Origin: Paenibacillus tyrphae
GTDB lineage: Bacteria > Bacillota > Bacilli > Paenibacillales > NBRC-103111
Assembly (NCBI RefSeq): GCF_000722545.1
Contig: NZ_JNVM01000010.1
Location: 372,001 to 436,000, forward strand
Reading direction: 5' to 3'
Length of the DNA: 64,000 nucleotides
A program made the position numbers and the translations under genes. Below the pieces are notes generated by a model. That model did no database searches. It was not told the origin of the DNA and worked only from the letters and a program-made list of their open reading frames with translations. This document shows positions 16,929 through 25,476 of this stretch, piece by piece. Position 1 is the stretch's first letter. Every line of letters begins with the position of its first letter.

Positions 16929-17855
16929 ATGAAAGCGATCGTATACACCAAATACGGACCGGCGGATGTTTTGGAGCTGAGAGAGGTCGAAAAACCGGCT
17001 CCCAAGGAAAATGAAGTTCTGATAAAAATTCATGCGACGACCGTAAATTCAGGGGACTGCAGAGTCCGGGGGTTGAACGGTCCTTTCTTGTATCGGATCC
17101 CTATGCGTATCATGATGGGTTTCCGAAAGCCTAGAAAACCGATACTCGGAGTCGAGCTAGCCGGAGAAATTGAAGCGGTGGGAAAAAATGTAACCCGATA
17201 TAAGGTGGGCGAAAAGGTTTTTGCGTTCACGGGAATGCGTTTTGGCGCTTATGCCGAATATAGTTGCTTGTGCGAAGATGGATTGCTGGCCTTAATCCCG
17301 GGCAATGTGACCTATGAGGAAGCGGCTGCCGTTTCTTTTGGGGGAACGACGGCATTGCATTTTCTAAGAAAAGGAAATATTCAGAGCGCACGAAAAGTTC
17401 TTGTCTATGGAGCTTCGGGAGCGGTAGGAACCGCTGCGGTACAGCTTGCCAAGTATTTTGGTGCTGAGGTTACCGGGGTATGCAGTACAGCCAATTTGGA
17501 ACTGGTGAAATCTCTCGGAGCCGACAAGGTCATCGATTACACGAAAGAGGATTTAGCGAAAAGAGGAGAGCTCTACGACATCGTCTTCGATGCGGTAGGG
17601 AAACGTTCGAGATCGAAGTGCAAGCAAGCGCTGGCACCGAACGGGCAATACGTCTCTGTCGTAGGGCAGGGAATAGCGAAGGTCCGTACGGAAGATTTAT
17701 TGCTCCTCAAAGAGCTGATGGAGAAGGGGGCGCTAAAACCGATCATAGATCGGCGCTACTCGTTCGAACAAATGTCCGACGCTCACAGGTATGTCGAAAA
17801 AGGGCATAAGACGGGATGCGTAGCCATCACGGTGGGGCATGATCGTAAATTGTGA
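16929..17855 (+). CDS. MDR-family NAD(P)-dependent alcohol dehydrogenase or quinone oxidoreductase
   Basis: This medium-chain dehydrogenase/reductase has about 308 residues. The GroES-like N-terminus ([30 protein letters not shown]) is followed by a Rossmann domain with [19 protein letters not shown]. The zinc-ligand Cys/His pattern of classic alcohol dehydrogenases is absent, which points to the zinc-free quinone oxidoreductase branch. GGAGG precedes the ATG at 16929. It lies downstream of the MalT-type regulator. Confidence 0.87.
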   Translation: MKAIVYTKYGPADVLELREVEKPAPKENEVLIKIHATTVNSGDCRVRGLNGPFLYRIPMRIMMGFRKPRKPILGVELAGEIEAVGKNVTRYKVGEKVFAFTGMRFGAYAEYSCLCEDGLLALIPGNVTYEEAAAVSFGGTTALHFLRKGNIQSARKVLVYGASGAVGTAAVQLAKYFGAEVTGVCSTANLELVKSLGADKVIDYTKEDLAKRGELYDIVFDAVGKRSRSKCKQALAPNGQYVSVVGQGIAKVRTEDLLLLKELMEKGALKPIIDRRYSFEQMSDAHRYVEKGHKTGCVAITVGHDRKL

Positions 17856-17887
17856 TGAGGCGACATTCGTTATAATTGATTTTGCAA

Positions 17888-17916
17888 TTGCGGCTAAAGC
17901 CGATTTCTTTTATAAT
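17888..17916 (+). promoter_or_regulatory. Promoter of the FusB-like leader
   Basis: A TATAAT -10 (17911-17916) is preceded 17 bases upstream by TTGCGG (17888-17893), a weak -35. It lies just upstream of the leader ORF at 17941. Confidence 0.55.
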
Positions 17917-17940
17917 GGCGGATGAATGGAGGCGGTAAAG

Positions 17941-17988
17941 ATGGCAAAGTATTTTGCCGGAACAAGAAGCAGCTCATGCAAAGCCTAA
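17941..17988 (+). CDS. Putative 15-residue leader peptide before the FusB-like gene
   Basis: The frame encodes MAKYFAGTRSSSCKA and starts with an ATG 8 bases after a GGAGG site, 24 bases downstream of a TATAAT box. Its last codons form the 5' arm of a 9-bp hairpin. The size and position fit a regulatory leader peptide. Expression has not been shown. Confidence 0.55.
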   Translation: MAKYFAGTRSSSCKA

Positions 17989-18010
17989 CATTAGGGCGAT
18001 ACTTTGCATG
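17944..18010 (+). promoter_or_regulatory. Mutually exclusive hairpins in the FusB leader
   Basis: GCAAAGTAT (17944-17952) pairs perfectly with ATACTTTGC (17999-18007). CATGCAAAG (17975-17983) pairs perfectly with CTTTGCATG (18002-18010). The two 9-bp stems share the same 3' arm and cannot coexist. GCAAAGCC (17978-17985) can also pair with GGCTTTGC near 18073. Both 5' arms overlap the leader ORF, so ribosome stalling there could choose the fold. Confidence 0.55.
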
Positions 18011-18120
18011 GGCCGGATGGTGATTTCGTTAACCTTGTCGCCCGAGAAGGCTTGGATCGTTTCTAATTGATGGGCTTTGCACCTATTTTTGTATTCATCA
18101 AAAATAAGGGGCTGAGAGCC

Positions 18121-18789
18121 ATGGTCAAACCAGTACCATTCATTAGAAACCATCAATATAACTTCATTAAAAAGCAGGTCGATCTGCTGGAGCGGGCCTG
18201 CCATTCCGTTACCGATCCGAAAGTGGTGGAATCGGTAAGATATAACGCTCACTTCAATATTATGGAAGCCTTCCCGGATGCCGCCGACCTTCAAAAGCAG
18301 ATGTTGGAAAGTGTTTCCGCTTTGCGTACGGAGAGAGAATTCCAGCATTATTTGCATTCGTTGGAGCCTTATTTGACGGAATTTCCGGAAGTGACGGGAA
18401 AGCAGCTTGCCAAGCTGTTCCCCAAAAACAAAAAATTGAAGCTTCCCGATTTAACCGCGATCGATTACCGCTATGTCACTTATTTTGGCTGGGTGGACAT
18501 CGCGACAAATAAATTGTTCATCGTGTACCGTCTGAACGGGCAGCTCGTCGGCATGGAAGGAAGATTTATCCCGGCGAATAAAAGCGTATGCTTTTTGTGC
18601 AACCGGCATGCGGAAGTTGCGTTGTTTTCGGCAGTCACCAAATCGAAGCCGGCGAACGCTTCGCCTGATTATTACAAGGCGATCGGCAACTATTTGTGTG
18701 TGGACAGCGAGGTCTGCAACAAGCACATCACGGATGTCACCGCGCTTGAAAAGTTCGTACGAGAGGTGGTGGGAACCCATGAATCGTAA
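18121..18789 (+). CDS. FusB/FusC-type EF-G-binding protein
   Basis: This 222-residue protein resembles FusB/FusC, which bind EF-G domains III-V on the ribosome and rescue translation from fusidic acid. The N-terminal helical domain begins PFIRNHQYNFIKKQ. The C-terminal domain is a treble-clef zinc finger with CFLC and YLC...EVC as candidate Zn ligands. The ATG at 18121 is chosen by family alignment; the upstream AAGGGG is a modest site. Its 3' end overlaps the first codons of the expected start of the following efflux gene. Chromosomal FusB homologues are common in Firmicutes, so clinical resistance should not be assumed. Confidence 0.85.
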   Translation: MVKPVPFIRNHQYNFIKKQVDLLERACHSVTDPKVVESVRYNAHFNIMEAFPDAADLQKQMLESVSALRTEREFQHYLHSLEPYLTEFPEVTGKQLAKLFPKNKKLKLPDLTAIDYRYVTYFGWVDIATNKLFIVYRLNGQLVGMEGRFIPANKSVCFLCNRHAEVALFSAVTKSKPANASPDYYKAIGNYLCVDSEVCNKHITDVTALEKFVREVVGTHES

Positions 18790-18818
18790 TTAAGGTTCTC
18801 GTATCCATTCTCATCGTC

Positions 18819-20180
18819 ATGTTCTTGAGCGCGATGGAAGCGACGATCGTCACCACGGCGATGAAATCCATCGTCGATGATTTGAAGGGCATGGAACTGA
18901 TGAACATGACGTTCTCCGTTTACCTGCTCATCACGGCCGTCACCACGCCGATTTACGGCAAGCTCGCGGATCTGTACGGCCGCAAGCGCATTCTCATGAT
19001 CGCCATCGCCGTTTTTTTGCTCGGCTCCGTCCTCTGCGGGGCGGCGGCAACGATGCTGCAGCTTGTCATTTTCCGAGCTGTGCAGGCACTAGGTGCCGGG
19101 GCGATCTTTCCGATCACGATGACCATCATCGGCGACATCTATACGCCGGAGGAACAGACCCGACTGCAGGGGATTTTCAGCAGCGTGTGGGCTCTGTCCA
19201 GCATCGTCGGACCGCTGATCGGAGGGCTGATCGTCCAATTCGCCGACTGGCGATGGATTTTCTTCCTCAACCTGCCGCTCGGTCTGGCGTCGCTGCTGCT
19301 GCTATCGTTCGCGTTCAGGGAGACGTTCCGGCCGGCGGGCAGATCCATAGATTGGATCGGAGCGGTCTCGTTTCTGGCGAGTATTTCGTCGCTGCTCATT
19401 GTGCTGCTGTTCGGGGGAGAGAGCGGCTTCCTTTCGCCGGTCAATCTGATATTCGCAGCTATGTTCGTGCTGTTTGGCATTGCTTTTGTGGCGGTCGAGC
19501 GGCGCGTATCCGAGCCTTTCATGCCGCTGGAGCTATTTCGGAACAGGGCTATCCTCATTCCGAACCTGTTCAGCTTTCTGGCGTACGCCTTTCCTATCGC
19601 GACGACGGTCTATTTCCCGCTTTGGCTGCAATCGCTCAAGCATCAATCACCGATCGTGTCGGGCTTCGCGGTCGCCATCGCGACGGTCGGATGGCCGCTC
19701 GGCGCGACAGCCGCAGGCAAGCTCATGCGACGGTTTCCGCCCAAGCGGGTCGCCGTCCTCGGAGCAGGTCTGCTCATGCTCAGTGGGGGGATGCTAGCAG
19801 TGATCACGACGGCCACACCGGTGCCGGTGTTCTTCGTCATCATGCTTTTGGCGGGTTTCGGCCTCGGTGTTAGCCGAACCGTGCTCATGATTCTGATGCA
19901 GAACGCGGTTGAAAACCGCCAGCGCGGCATCGCCATGTCGACGAGTGCACTCATGAACACGCTTGGTCAGACGGTGTTTATCGCGATTTTCGGCGTCGTG
20001 TTCAATGCATTCGCGTCCACTGGCGAAGCCGCGGATCTGGCACACGGCATTCACGTGGTCTTCATCTGCGTCTCCGCCGTTACGGTGCTGGCCTTTCTAG
20101 TCTCGCTGGGGCTTCCGGGCATTTCCAATCGGGAGCTGTTCGGTGACGAAAAGGGCGCTGCGGCACAAAAGAAGACGTAA
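18819..20180 (+). CDS. DHA2-family MFS drug:H+ antiporter (start region anomalous)
   Basis: This multidrug efflux protein has at least 453 residues and belongs to the DHA2 branch (EmrB/QacA-like). It shows motif C (SSIVGPLIGGLIVQF), the DHA2 signature WRWIFFLNLPLG and motif A (GKLADLYGRKR). In-frame reading continues upstream of the ATG at 18819 through residues KVLVSILIV, which complete TM1, back to a stop at 18780 with no ATG/GTG/TTG. An ATG with a good GAGAGGTGG site at 18779 (MNRN) is in another frame. Removing one T around 18790-18791 would join the two. It therefore looks like a one-base frameshift, a sequencing error, or a start at 18819 that loses half of TM1. Confidence 0.85.
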   Translation: MFLSAMEATIVTTAMKSIVDDLKGMELMNMTFSVYLLITAVTTPIYGKLADLYGRKRILMIAIAVFLLGSVLCGAAATMLQLVIFRAVQALGAGAIFPITMTIIGDIYTPEEQTRLQGIFSSVWALSSIVGPLIGGLIVQFADWRWIFFLNLPLGLASLLLLSFAFRETFRPAGRSIDWIGAVSFLASISSLLIVLLFGGESGFLSPVNLIFAAMFVLFGIAFVAVERRVSEPFMPLELFRNRAILIPNLFSFLAYAFPIATTVYFPLWLQSLKHQSPIVSGFAVAIATVGWPLGATAAGKLMRRFPPKRVAVLGAGLLMLSGGMLAVITTATPVPVFFVIMLLAGFGLGVSRTVLMILMQNAVENRQRGIAMSTSALMNTLGQTVFIAIFGVVFNAFASTGEAADLAHGIHVVFICVSAVTVLAFLVSLGLPGISNRELFGDEKGAAAQKKT

Positions 20181-20195
20181 GCAGATAAGAAAAAG

Positions 20196-20232
20196 GCAGC
20201 TTCAGGTGATGTCACCTCGAAGCTGCTTTTTT
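20196..20232 (+). terminator. Intrinsic terminator of the DHA2 gene
   Basis: GCAGCTTC...GAAGCTGC, with inner GGTGA/TCACC pairing, is followed by TTTTTT. Confidence 0.9.
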
Positions 20233-20301
20233 GCTTTTAGATGTATCGCGGGTAAAGATGCTCACCGAAAGCACCCAATGAAAAAGTAACCATTTTTCCG
20301 A

Positions 20302-20346
20302 TTGACACTCCCAACTACGCAAATTATAATGGTCATAGCAACTATA
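20302..20346 (+). promoter_or_regulatory. Consensus promoter and MarR operator half
   Basis: TTGACA (20302-20307) and TATAAT (20325-20330) are separated by exactly 17 bases, a perfect sigma-A promoter. The start region (20333-20346) carries TCATAGCAACTATA, which shares AGCAACTA with the two sites downstream of the MarR gene. Confidence 0.75.
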
Positions 20347-20374
20347 ATCATGTCGACTATGGTGGAGGCTGCCA

Positions 20375-20800
20375 TTGGAATTAGAAAAGTATATCGGCGT
20401 TATCGTACACCGCGCGGATTTGAAGCTTAACAATTATTATCAAAAGGTCGTTAACCCTTTCGATATTACCGTGGACCAATGGGAGATATTGGTCATTCTC
20501 TGGGAGAAGGAGGGGATCACCCAAAAAGAGCTTGCGGAAAGGCTGTATAAAGATCAGACGAACATTGCCCGGATGCTGTTCAAGCTGGAAAAGAAGGGCT
20601 TCGTTTATCGTGTAACCCACGAGACGGACCGCAGATCGCTGCGGGTATATTTAACGCCGAAGGGCAGAGATATCAAGGAGGACATCCTTGCTCCGTCGAT
20701 CGAAGCTTATAAGAAAACGGTCGAAGGCTTGTCCGAGGAAGAAGTCGAGACTTTTAGAAGAATACTTGCCGTTATGTACAATAACGTGAAGGATTTGTAG
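20375..20800 (+). CDS. MarR family transcriptional regulator
   Basis: This is a 141-residue MarR winged-helix repressor. The DNA-binding part includes TVDQWEILVILWEKEGITQKELAERL, DQTNIARMLFKLEKKG and the wing with THETDRRSLRVYLTPKG. It starts at TTG 20375, with GGTGGAGG about 7 bases upstream. A shared motif AGCAACTA lies in its own promoter and twice before the next gene, a DHA2-type pump, so autoregulation and pump repression are likely. Confidence 0.9.
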   Translation: MELEKYIGVIVHRADLKLNNYYQKVVNPFDITVDQWEILVILWEKEGITQKELAERLYKDQTNIARMLFKLEKKGFVYRVTHETDRRSLRVYLTPKGRDIKEDILAPSIEAYKKTVEGLSEEEVETFRRILAVMYNNVKDL

Positions 20801-20843
20801 AGATTTGTCCGTTTTACTGCTTTGCGTTTTTTTAATCATATAA

Positions 20844-20855
20844 TTGCTATAGCAA
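20844..20855. promoter_or_regulatory. MarR operator candidate 2
   Basis: The perfect 12-bp palindrome TTGCTATAGCAA is followed by CTATAG. It lies 44 bases after the MarR stop and upstream of the pump gene. Confidence 0.6.
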
Positions 20856-20929
20856 CTATAGACAAGACTATTTTTTAGTTTCTTTAATGCAGCTTAGGTG
20901 TTAACAGCTATAATTTTTTTATAACTTAT

Positions 20930-20960
20930 ACTTGCTAAAGCAACTAATGTTCTAGCAAGT
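20930..20960. promoter_or_regulatory. MarR operator candidate 3
   Basis: TTGCTAAAGCAA (20932-20943) is nested in a larger dyad ACTTGCTA...TAGCAAGT. It lies 20-45 bases before the pump start and would overlap the promoter or ribosome access. Confidence 0.6.
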
Positions 20961-20977
20961 AAATAGGGGATGAGAGA

Positions 20978-22354
20978 ATGGAAAAAGGTGAAAGCAAGGC
21001 AGCCATTTTTGACGCTCGTTATCGGGCATTGACCATCGGTATCATTTTGGCTGTAACTACCGTAGCGTTCGAGGGCTTGGCAATTACGACCATCGCGCCG
21101 GATTTGGCACAGCATTTGAACGGCATCTCGTTATACGGCTGGATCTTCAGCGCATTTCTGTTGACGCAAATATTAGGCACGATGGTTATCGGCCAGCAAA
21201 TCGGCAAAATCGGCGTGCATCGCTCTTTTTCTTTGTCTATCGTTATTTTTGTAGCCGGTATTTTGGTTGCCGCCACCTCCGTGAATATGCCGATGTTAAT
21301 CGCGGGGAGAGCGTTTCAAGGCTTTGGCGCAGGCGCTATTGTCACATGCGTGTACTACAGCATTACGTTAAGCTATCCCGATGCGCTCCGGACGAAAATT
21401 TTGGCCGCGTTTTCCAGCGCTTATATTTTGCCGGCGTTGATCGGTCCGTATATTGCCGGGCTGCTGGCCGAATATGTCTCGTGGAGATTCGTATTTTGGC
21501 TTGTATTGCCCTTGATCGCCTTGGCCGTATTGCTGACGCTTCCTTCCTTTCGCAAGCTTCAAACGGCTAGCGCTCCAGTTCAAAAAAGCGGACGCAAGGA
21601 AGGATACGCTGTATTGCTGACGGCAGGTACAAGTCTGCTGCTGAGCGGGCTGGGCTTTGTTTCCGATTGGAAGGGCATTGCACTTGCGCTTATCGGGTTG
21701 ATCATCATGGTCCGGCCACTGCAGCAACTGCTCCCTGCGGGAACGTTTACCGTCAAAAAAGGGCTGCCGGCCACCATTGTTTCAAGGGGGCTGTATGTTG
21801 CGTGCTATGTTGCTACCGAGAGCTATGTCGTCTTGGCTCTGACGGAGGTCAAAGGCTTGCCCGCAGACCTTGCCGGGCTGATCGTCGCCGCAGGTGCATT
21901 AAGCTGGTCCACCGCAGCTTGGCTGCAATCCAAACTGGACGAAAAGGATAGCGGCCGCGGCAGAAAAAAGCGGGTTACAGCCGGTATTGGCTTAATGATC
22001 GTCGGCGTATCGCTGGTCATCACTGCTGTAGGGTTGGAGAGTGGGGGAATCGGGTTTGCCGTCATATCGCAAATTTTTACCGGCTTCGGCATTGGGTTGG
22101 CCAATCCGACGACAGGAGCCATTGCGCTGCAGCATGCCCGCTCGGGGGAGGAAGGCGAGATTTCCGCGTATCTTCAATTCGTCGACGCTTTTTGCCCGGG
22201 AGTGAGCATCGGAATCGGCGGCGCTTTAATCGCTGTAAGCGAGCATTCTAGCCAAGGTATCTTTACGGGAATCATGCTGGCCTTATTGACTCAGCTGCTC
22301 TTCATCGTCCTGAGCTTTCTCGTATCATTCCGTATTGCCAAGAGAGCGGACTAA
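20978..22354 (+). CDS. MFS efflux transporter of the MarR module
   Basis: This is a 458-residue MFS membrane protein with many hydrophobic segments. FEGLAITTIAPDLA in TM1, GRAFQGFGAGAIVTC, LPALIGPYIAG (motif C-like) and SWRFVFWLVLPL support a drug-efflux role. An AGGGGATGAG site precedes the ATG. It follows the MarR gene with two palindromic operator candidates in the gap. Substrate unknown. Confidence 0.87.
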   Translation: MEKGESKAAIFDARYRALTIGIILAVTTVAFEGLAITTIAPDLAQHLNGISLYGWIFSAFLLTQILGTMVIGQQIGKIGVHRSFSLSIVIFVAGILVAATSVNMPMLIAGRAFQGFGAGAIVTCVYYSITLSYPDALRTKILAAFSSAYILPALIGPYIAGLLAEYVSWRFVFWLVLPLIALAVLLTLPSFRKLQTASAPVQKSGRKEGYAVLLTAGTSLLLSGLGFVSDWKGIALALIGLIIMVRPLQQLLPAGTFTVKKGLPATIVSRGLYVACYVATESYVVLALTEVKGLPADLAGLIVAAGALSWSTAAWLQSKLDEKDSGRGRKKRVTAGIGLMIVGVSLVITAVGLESGGIGFAVISQIFTGFGIGLANPTTGAIALQHARSGEEGEISAYLQFVDAFCPGVSIGIGGALIAVSEHSSQGIFTGIMLALLTQLLFIVLSFLVSFRIAKRAD

Positions 22355-22462
22355 CTTTCCATGAACAGCTTCTTTGTCCTTTCGGGGCGACGTTTATAGT
22401 GGAGACAAACTAAAAGCATCTCACTTATAAATCGGAGAATATGGTGGTAATTTGCTAAAGCC

Positions 22463-22490
22463 TTGATTTGTAGCGATATCGTAGTACAAT
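22463..22490 (+). promoter_or_regulatory. Promoter giving a leaderless ArsR mRNA
   Basis: TTGATT (22463-22468), a 16-base spacer and TACAAT (22485-22490) place the transcription start at or next to the A of the ATG at 22497. No ribosome binding site is present. Confidence 0.55.
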
Positions 22491-22496
22491 GGTTTT

Positions 22497-22787
22497 ATGA
22501 CTACTCAAATAATGGTTAATGATGAGCAAAGGGTCAAAATATTTAAGGCATTAGCTGATGAAACAAGACTGGATATCATTCGAACTCTGTACACCAACAA
22601 GAAGGAGATGAATTGCGGAGAAGTAATGGACATTCGCGATACTTCGAAATCGAATACTTCGTATCATTTGCGTACATTAAGGGAGGCGAAATTGATCAAG
22701 GTACGAAAAGAAGCTCAAACGAAGTATATGAGTATCGATATAGAGACTTTTCAAACTTGCTTGCCTGGATTTCTGGATACGCTGTAG
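22497..22787 (+). CDS. ArsR family transcriptional regulator
   Basis: This is a 96-residue winged-helix regulator of the ArsR/SmtB superfamily: KIFKALADETRLDIIRTLY, then SKSNTSYHLRTLREAKLIKVRKEAQTKY. Metal-site motifs such as CVC are absent; single Cys residues occur at CGEV and TCLPG, so the ligand need not be a metal. The mRNA appears leaderless. It precedes a DHA1-type MFS gene by 79 bases and probably represses it. Confidence 0.85.
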   Translation: MTTQIMVNDEQRVKIFKALADETRLDIIRTLYTNKKEMNCGEVMDIRDTSKSNTSYHLRTLREAKLIKVRKEAQTKYMSIDIETFQTCLPGFLDTL

Positions 22788-22866
22788 AAAGAAATCTATT
22801 TTTTTGTTTATTAGTTCAATAGTTATTTAACTACGAAACTAATTACGATAGGAGAAGGTAAATAGC

Positions 22867-24048
22867 ATGAAAAAATTAACAGCATTATTTTTCCTCATCA
22901 TGTTTGTGATCGGTACCGATACATTTTTGATTTCTCCGCTCATCCCCACTCTTCAGAGCTTGTTTCATATCTCGACCGAGTATTCCGGTTGGATGGTGGG
23001 AGCCTATGCTTTAGGTTATGCCGTATTTGCATTGATTGCCGGACCGCTTTCCGATGGGTGGGATCGAAAAAAAGTGATGCTTTCCGGCATGGTTTGCTTC
23101 TCGGTTTCAACAATTTTATGTGGCTTTGCCACAGGCTTTTGGTCGATGTTTTTATTCCGTTTTTTAGCCGGAGTCAGCGCAGCATTTACAGCGCCTCAAG
23201 TCTGGGCCTCGATTCCTGCTCTGTTTCCTGCGCCAAAGATCGCCAAAGTATCGGGAATCGTAATGGCAGGTTTGGCTGCTTCCCAGGCGTTCGGCATACC
23301 TATTGGAAGCCTGCTTGCTACAACCCATTGGTCTTATCCTTTTTTTACAATCGGAGTATGTTCGTTGTTGGTGGCGATATTTATTTTTTATGCTTTGCCC
23401 GAAATGAAACCGAAGCATGACCAAAGATCCAAGATTCCAATATTTAAAAGATACGTCCCACTATTGACAAGCCGAATAGCGAGAAGATCTTTCCTGGCTC
23501 ATTTCTTATTTCAATGCGGATTCTTTGCTGCCTTTTCTTTCATTGGAAAATGGATGACGGACCGCTTTCACCTTTCGATTGATCAAGTGGGGTACGTGAT
23601 GTTTTTTCTTGGTCTTGGAAATATGGTCGGGAGCATTAGCGGTGCTTATGTGATCAAAAGGTTAAACCGTTTCAATACGATGGTTGTGGGTTTTCTTGTC
23701 TCTATTGCATGTTTTATTGCTTTGCCTCACCTTCCATCGGTTTCGGTTTTCGAAGGTGTATGCTTTTTAATTTTTGTTAATATGGGAATCGCATTTCCGC
23801 TGATTTTGGGACTGCTGAATTCGTTAAATCCGACAATCCGTGGCACGATCTCAAGCTTGGCCAATTCGATCATGTACGCTGCGACAACACTCGGCTCTTG
23901 GATCGCAGGCTTGATTTATGCGACTTTTAACGGTTTTTCCGCCGTAGGCATATTTGCGGCTATTTGCTTTGCCGGTTCATTGTTATCTTTTATGTTTAGC
24001 GGTATTTTGACTACTCACTCGAAAACGAAAAAGGAACATGCATCGTAA
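22867..24048 (+). CDS. DHA1-family MFS transporter
   Basis: This is a 393-residue, 12-TM major facilitator. Motif A is GPLSDGWDRKKVML, and SQAFGIPIGSLLA corresponds to motif C. A GGAGAAGG site lies before the ATG. It forms a unit with the upstream ArsR gene. Its stop overlaps the in-frame upstream extension of the ISL3 transposase. Substrate unknown. Confidence 0.87.
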   Translation: MKKLTALFFLIMFVIGTDTFLISPLIPTLQSLFHISTEYSGWMVGAYALGYAVFALIAGPLSDGWDRKKVMLSGMVCFSVSTILCGFATGFWSMFLFRFLAGVSAAFTAPQVWASIPALFPAPKIAKVSGIVMAGLAASQAFGIPIGSLLATTHWSYPFFTIGVCSLLVAIFIFYALPEMKPKHDQRSKIPIFKRYVPLLTSRIARRSFLAHFLFQCGFFAAFSFIGKWMTDRFHLSIDQVGYVMFFLGLGNMVGSISGAYVIKRLNRFNTMVVGFLVSIACFIALPHLPSVSVFEGVCFLIFVNMGIAFPLILGLLNSLNPTIRGTISSLANSIMYAATTLGSWIAGLIYATFNGFSAVGIFAAICFAGSLLSFMFSGILTTHSKTKKEHAS

Positions 24049-24067
24049 ATGCACAGAAGAAATTCAA

Positions 24068-25300
24068 ATGGATATTCTAAATCTTCCAAAATTCAACATA
24101 CTAAGTATTCTTGAGAATCAGTTTGATTTTCTAATAAAAGTGGTGACGAACTCTCCACCTTCAGCTTGCCCTCATTGTGGATGCAATGCGAACCTCTATA
24201 AGCACGATAATAGGGGACAGGTTTGTATGGACTTGCCTATCCACGGAAAGTGTGTAGGGCTTCTTATAAAGCGTCAGAGGTATCGTTGTCGTGAATGTTC
24301 TCAAACCTTCTGGGAACGTTTAGACCACACCATTGACGAAAGACGGAACTGCACCAAGCGATTGTTGACTTACATTGAGAAGCAAAGTCTTAAACGAACA
24401 TTCGTCAGTATTTCAGAGGACGTAGGGCTTAACGAAAAGACGATACGCAATATTTTTCGGGATTATAGTAACCGTCTGAAAGAAACGTTACGATTTGAAA
24501 CCCCTAATTGGCTTGGTATAGACCAAATTCACATGATTAAACCAAGATGCATTTTGACCAACATCGAGGAACGTACTTTGTTAGACGTTCTGCCCAATCG
24601 GAGCAAGGAAAAGGTTGTAGGCTACCTCTCACGCCTTCCAAACAGAGGACGAATACAGTACGTTGCTATGAATATGTGGCAACCGTACAAGGACGCTGTA
24701 AAGACTGTATTGCCCAAGGCGACTATCATTATTGATAAGTTTCATGTTGTCCGTATGGCGAACCAAGCGTTAGAAACCATTCGCAAACAGCTTCGAGAGG
24801 GCTTAACACCGAAGGAACGTCGGGGGCTTATGCACGACCGTTTTATCCTTCCGAAACGCCACAAAGAGCTCACGGAGATGGAAAAGATAACGCTTGACCT
24901 GTGGATTGAGAATTACCCCTCTCTCGGTATTGCGTATGAATTAAAGGAGTCCTTTTTCGATATTTGGGAAAGCGATACAAGACAAAAGGCATTCCTCCAA
25001 TACTACCTTTGGAAATCTAAAATACCCAAGGAACTCCAATCCGCTTTTGAGCCTCTTACAAAGGCTGTGGCAAACTGGGAAAAAGAGATATTCGCCTACT
25101 TCGACCATCGCATCACAAACGCCTATACGGAGTCTCTGAACAGCCTTGTCCGTGTCATTCACCGTTTAGGCAGGGGCTATTCATTTGAAGCCTTACGAGC
25201 CAAAATATTCTTTACAGAAGGACTTACAAAGGAGCGTAGAGAACTTTTTGGTATCGACATTTCAACCATGATTGAGAAATTGGAGAAGGGCGAATTATAA
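24068..25300 (+). mobile_element. ISL3 family transposase (lone gene)
   Basis: This is an intact DDE transposase of about 410 residues of the ISL3 family. It has an N-terminal zinc ribbon (CPHCG...CRECSQTF), an HTH, and a catalytic core with Asp in LGIDQIHMI, Asp in IIIDKFHVVRMANQAL and Glu in AYTESLNSLVR. The ATG at 24068 is the likely start; a frame upstream to 24038 overlaps the MFS gene. I could not find matching terminal inverted repeats on either side, and the neighbouring MFS gene is complete, so this may be an immobile remnant. The frame itself is undamaged. Confidence 0.88.
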
Positions 25301-25308
25301 GCCCTTTT
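25286..25308 (+). terminator. Terminator at the end of the transposase gene
   Basis: AAGGGC-N9-GCCCTT followed by TTCC overlaps the transposase stop codon. The stem is short. Confidence 0.5.
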
Positions 25309-25476
25309 CCACTATAAAATCCGTATACTCATTTTTTATAATTTCCCGGTGATCGACCGAAACCGCCTAATTTCGTTTTTGAATTTTTTCCATCTTTTAG
25401 ATATACTGAAATCCTGTAAAGGGGAGGAAACGATTGGAAGGATCGATGTAAGTGAACGACAAGGAGAATCCCATAA

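Noticed and set aside
24068..25300. Possible complete IS element with terminal repeats
   Set aside because: No matching inverted ends could be found on either side, so only the transposase gene is claimed.
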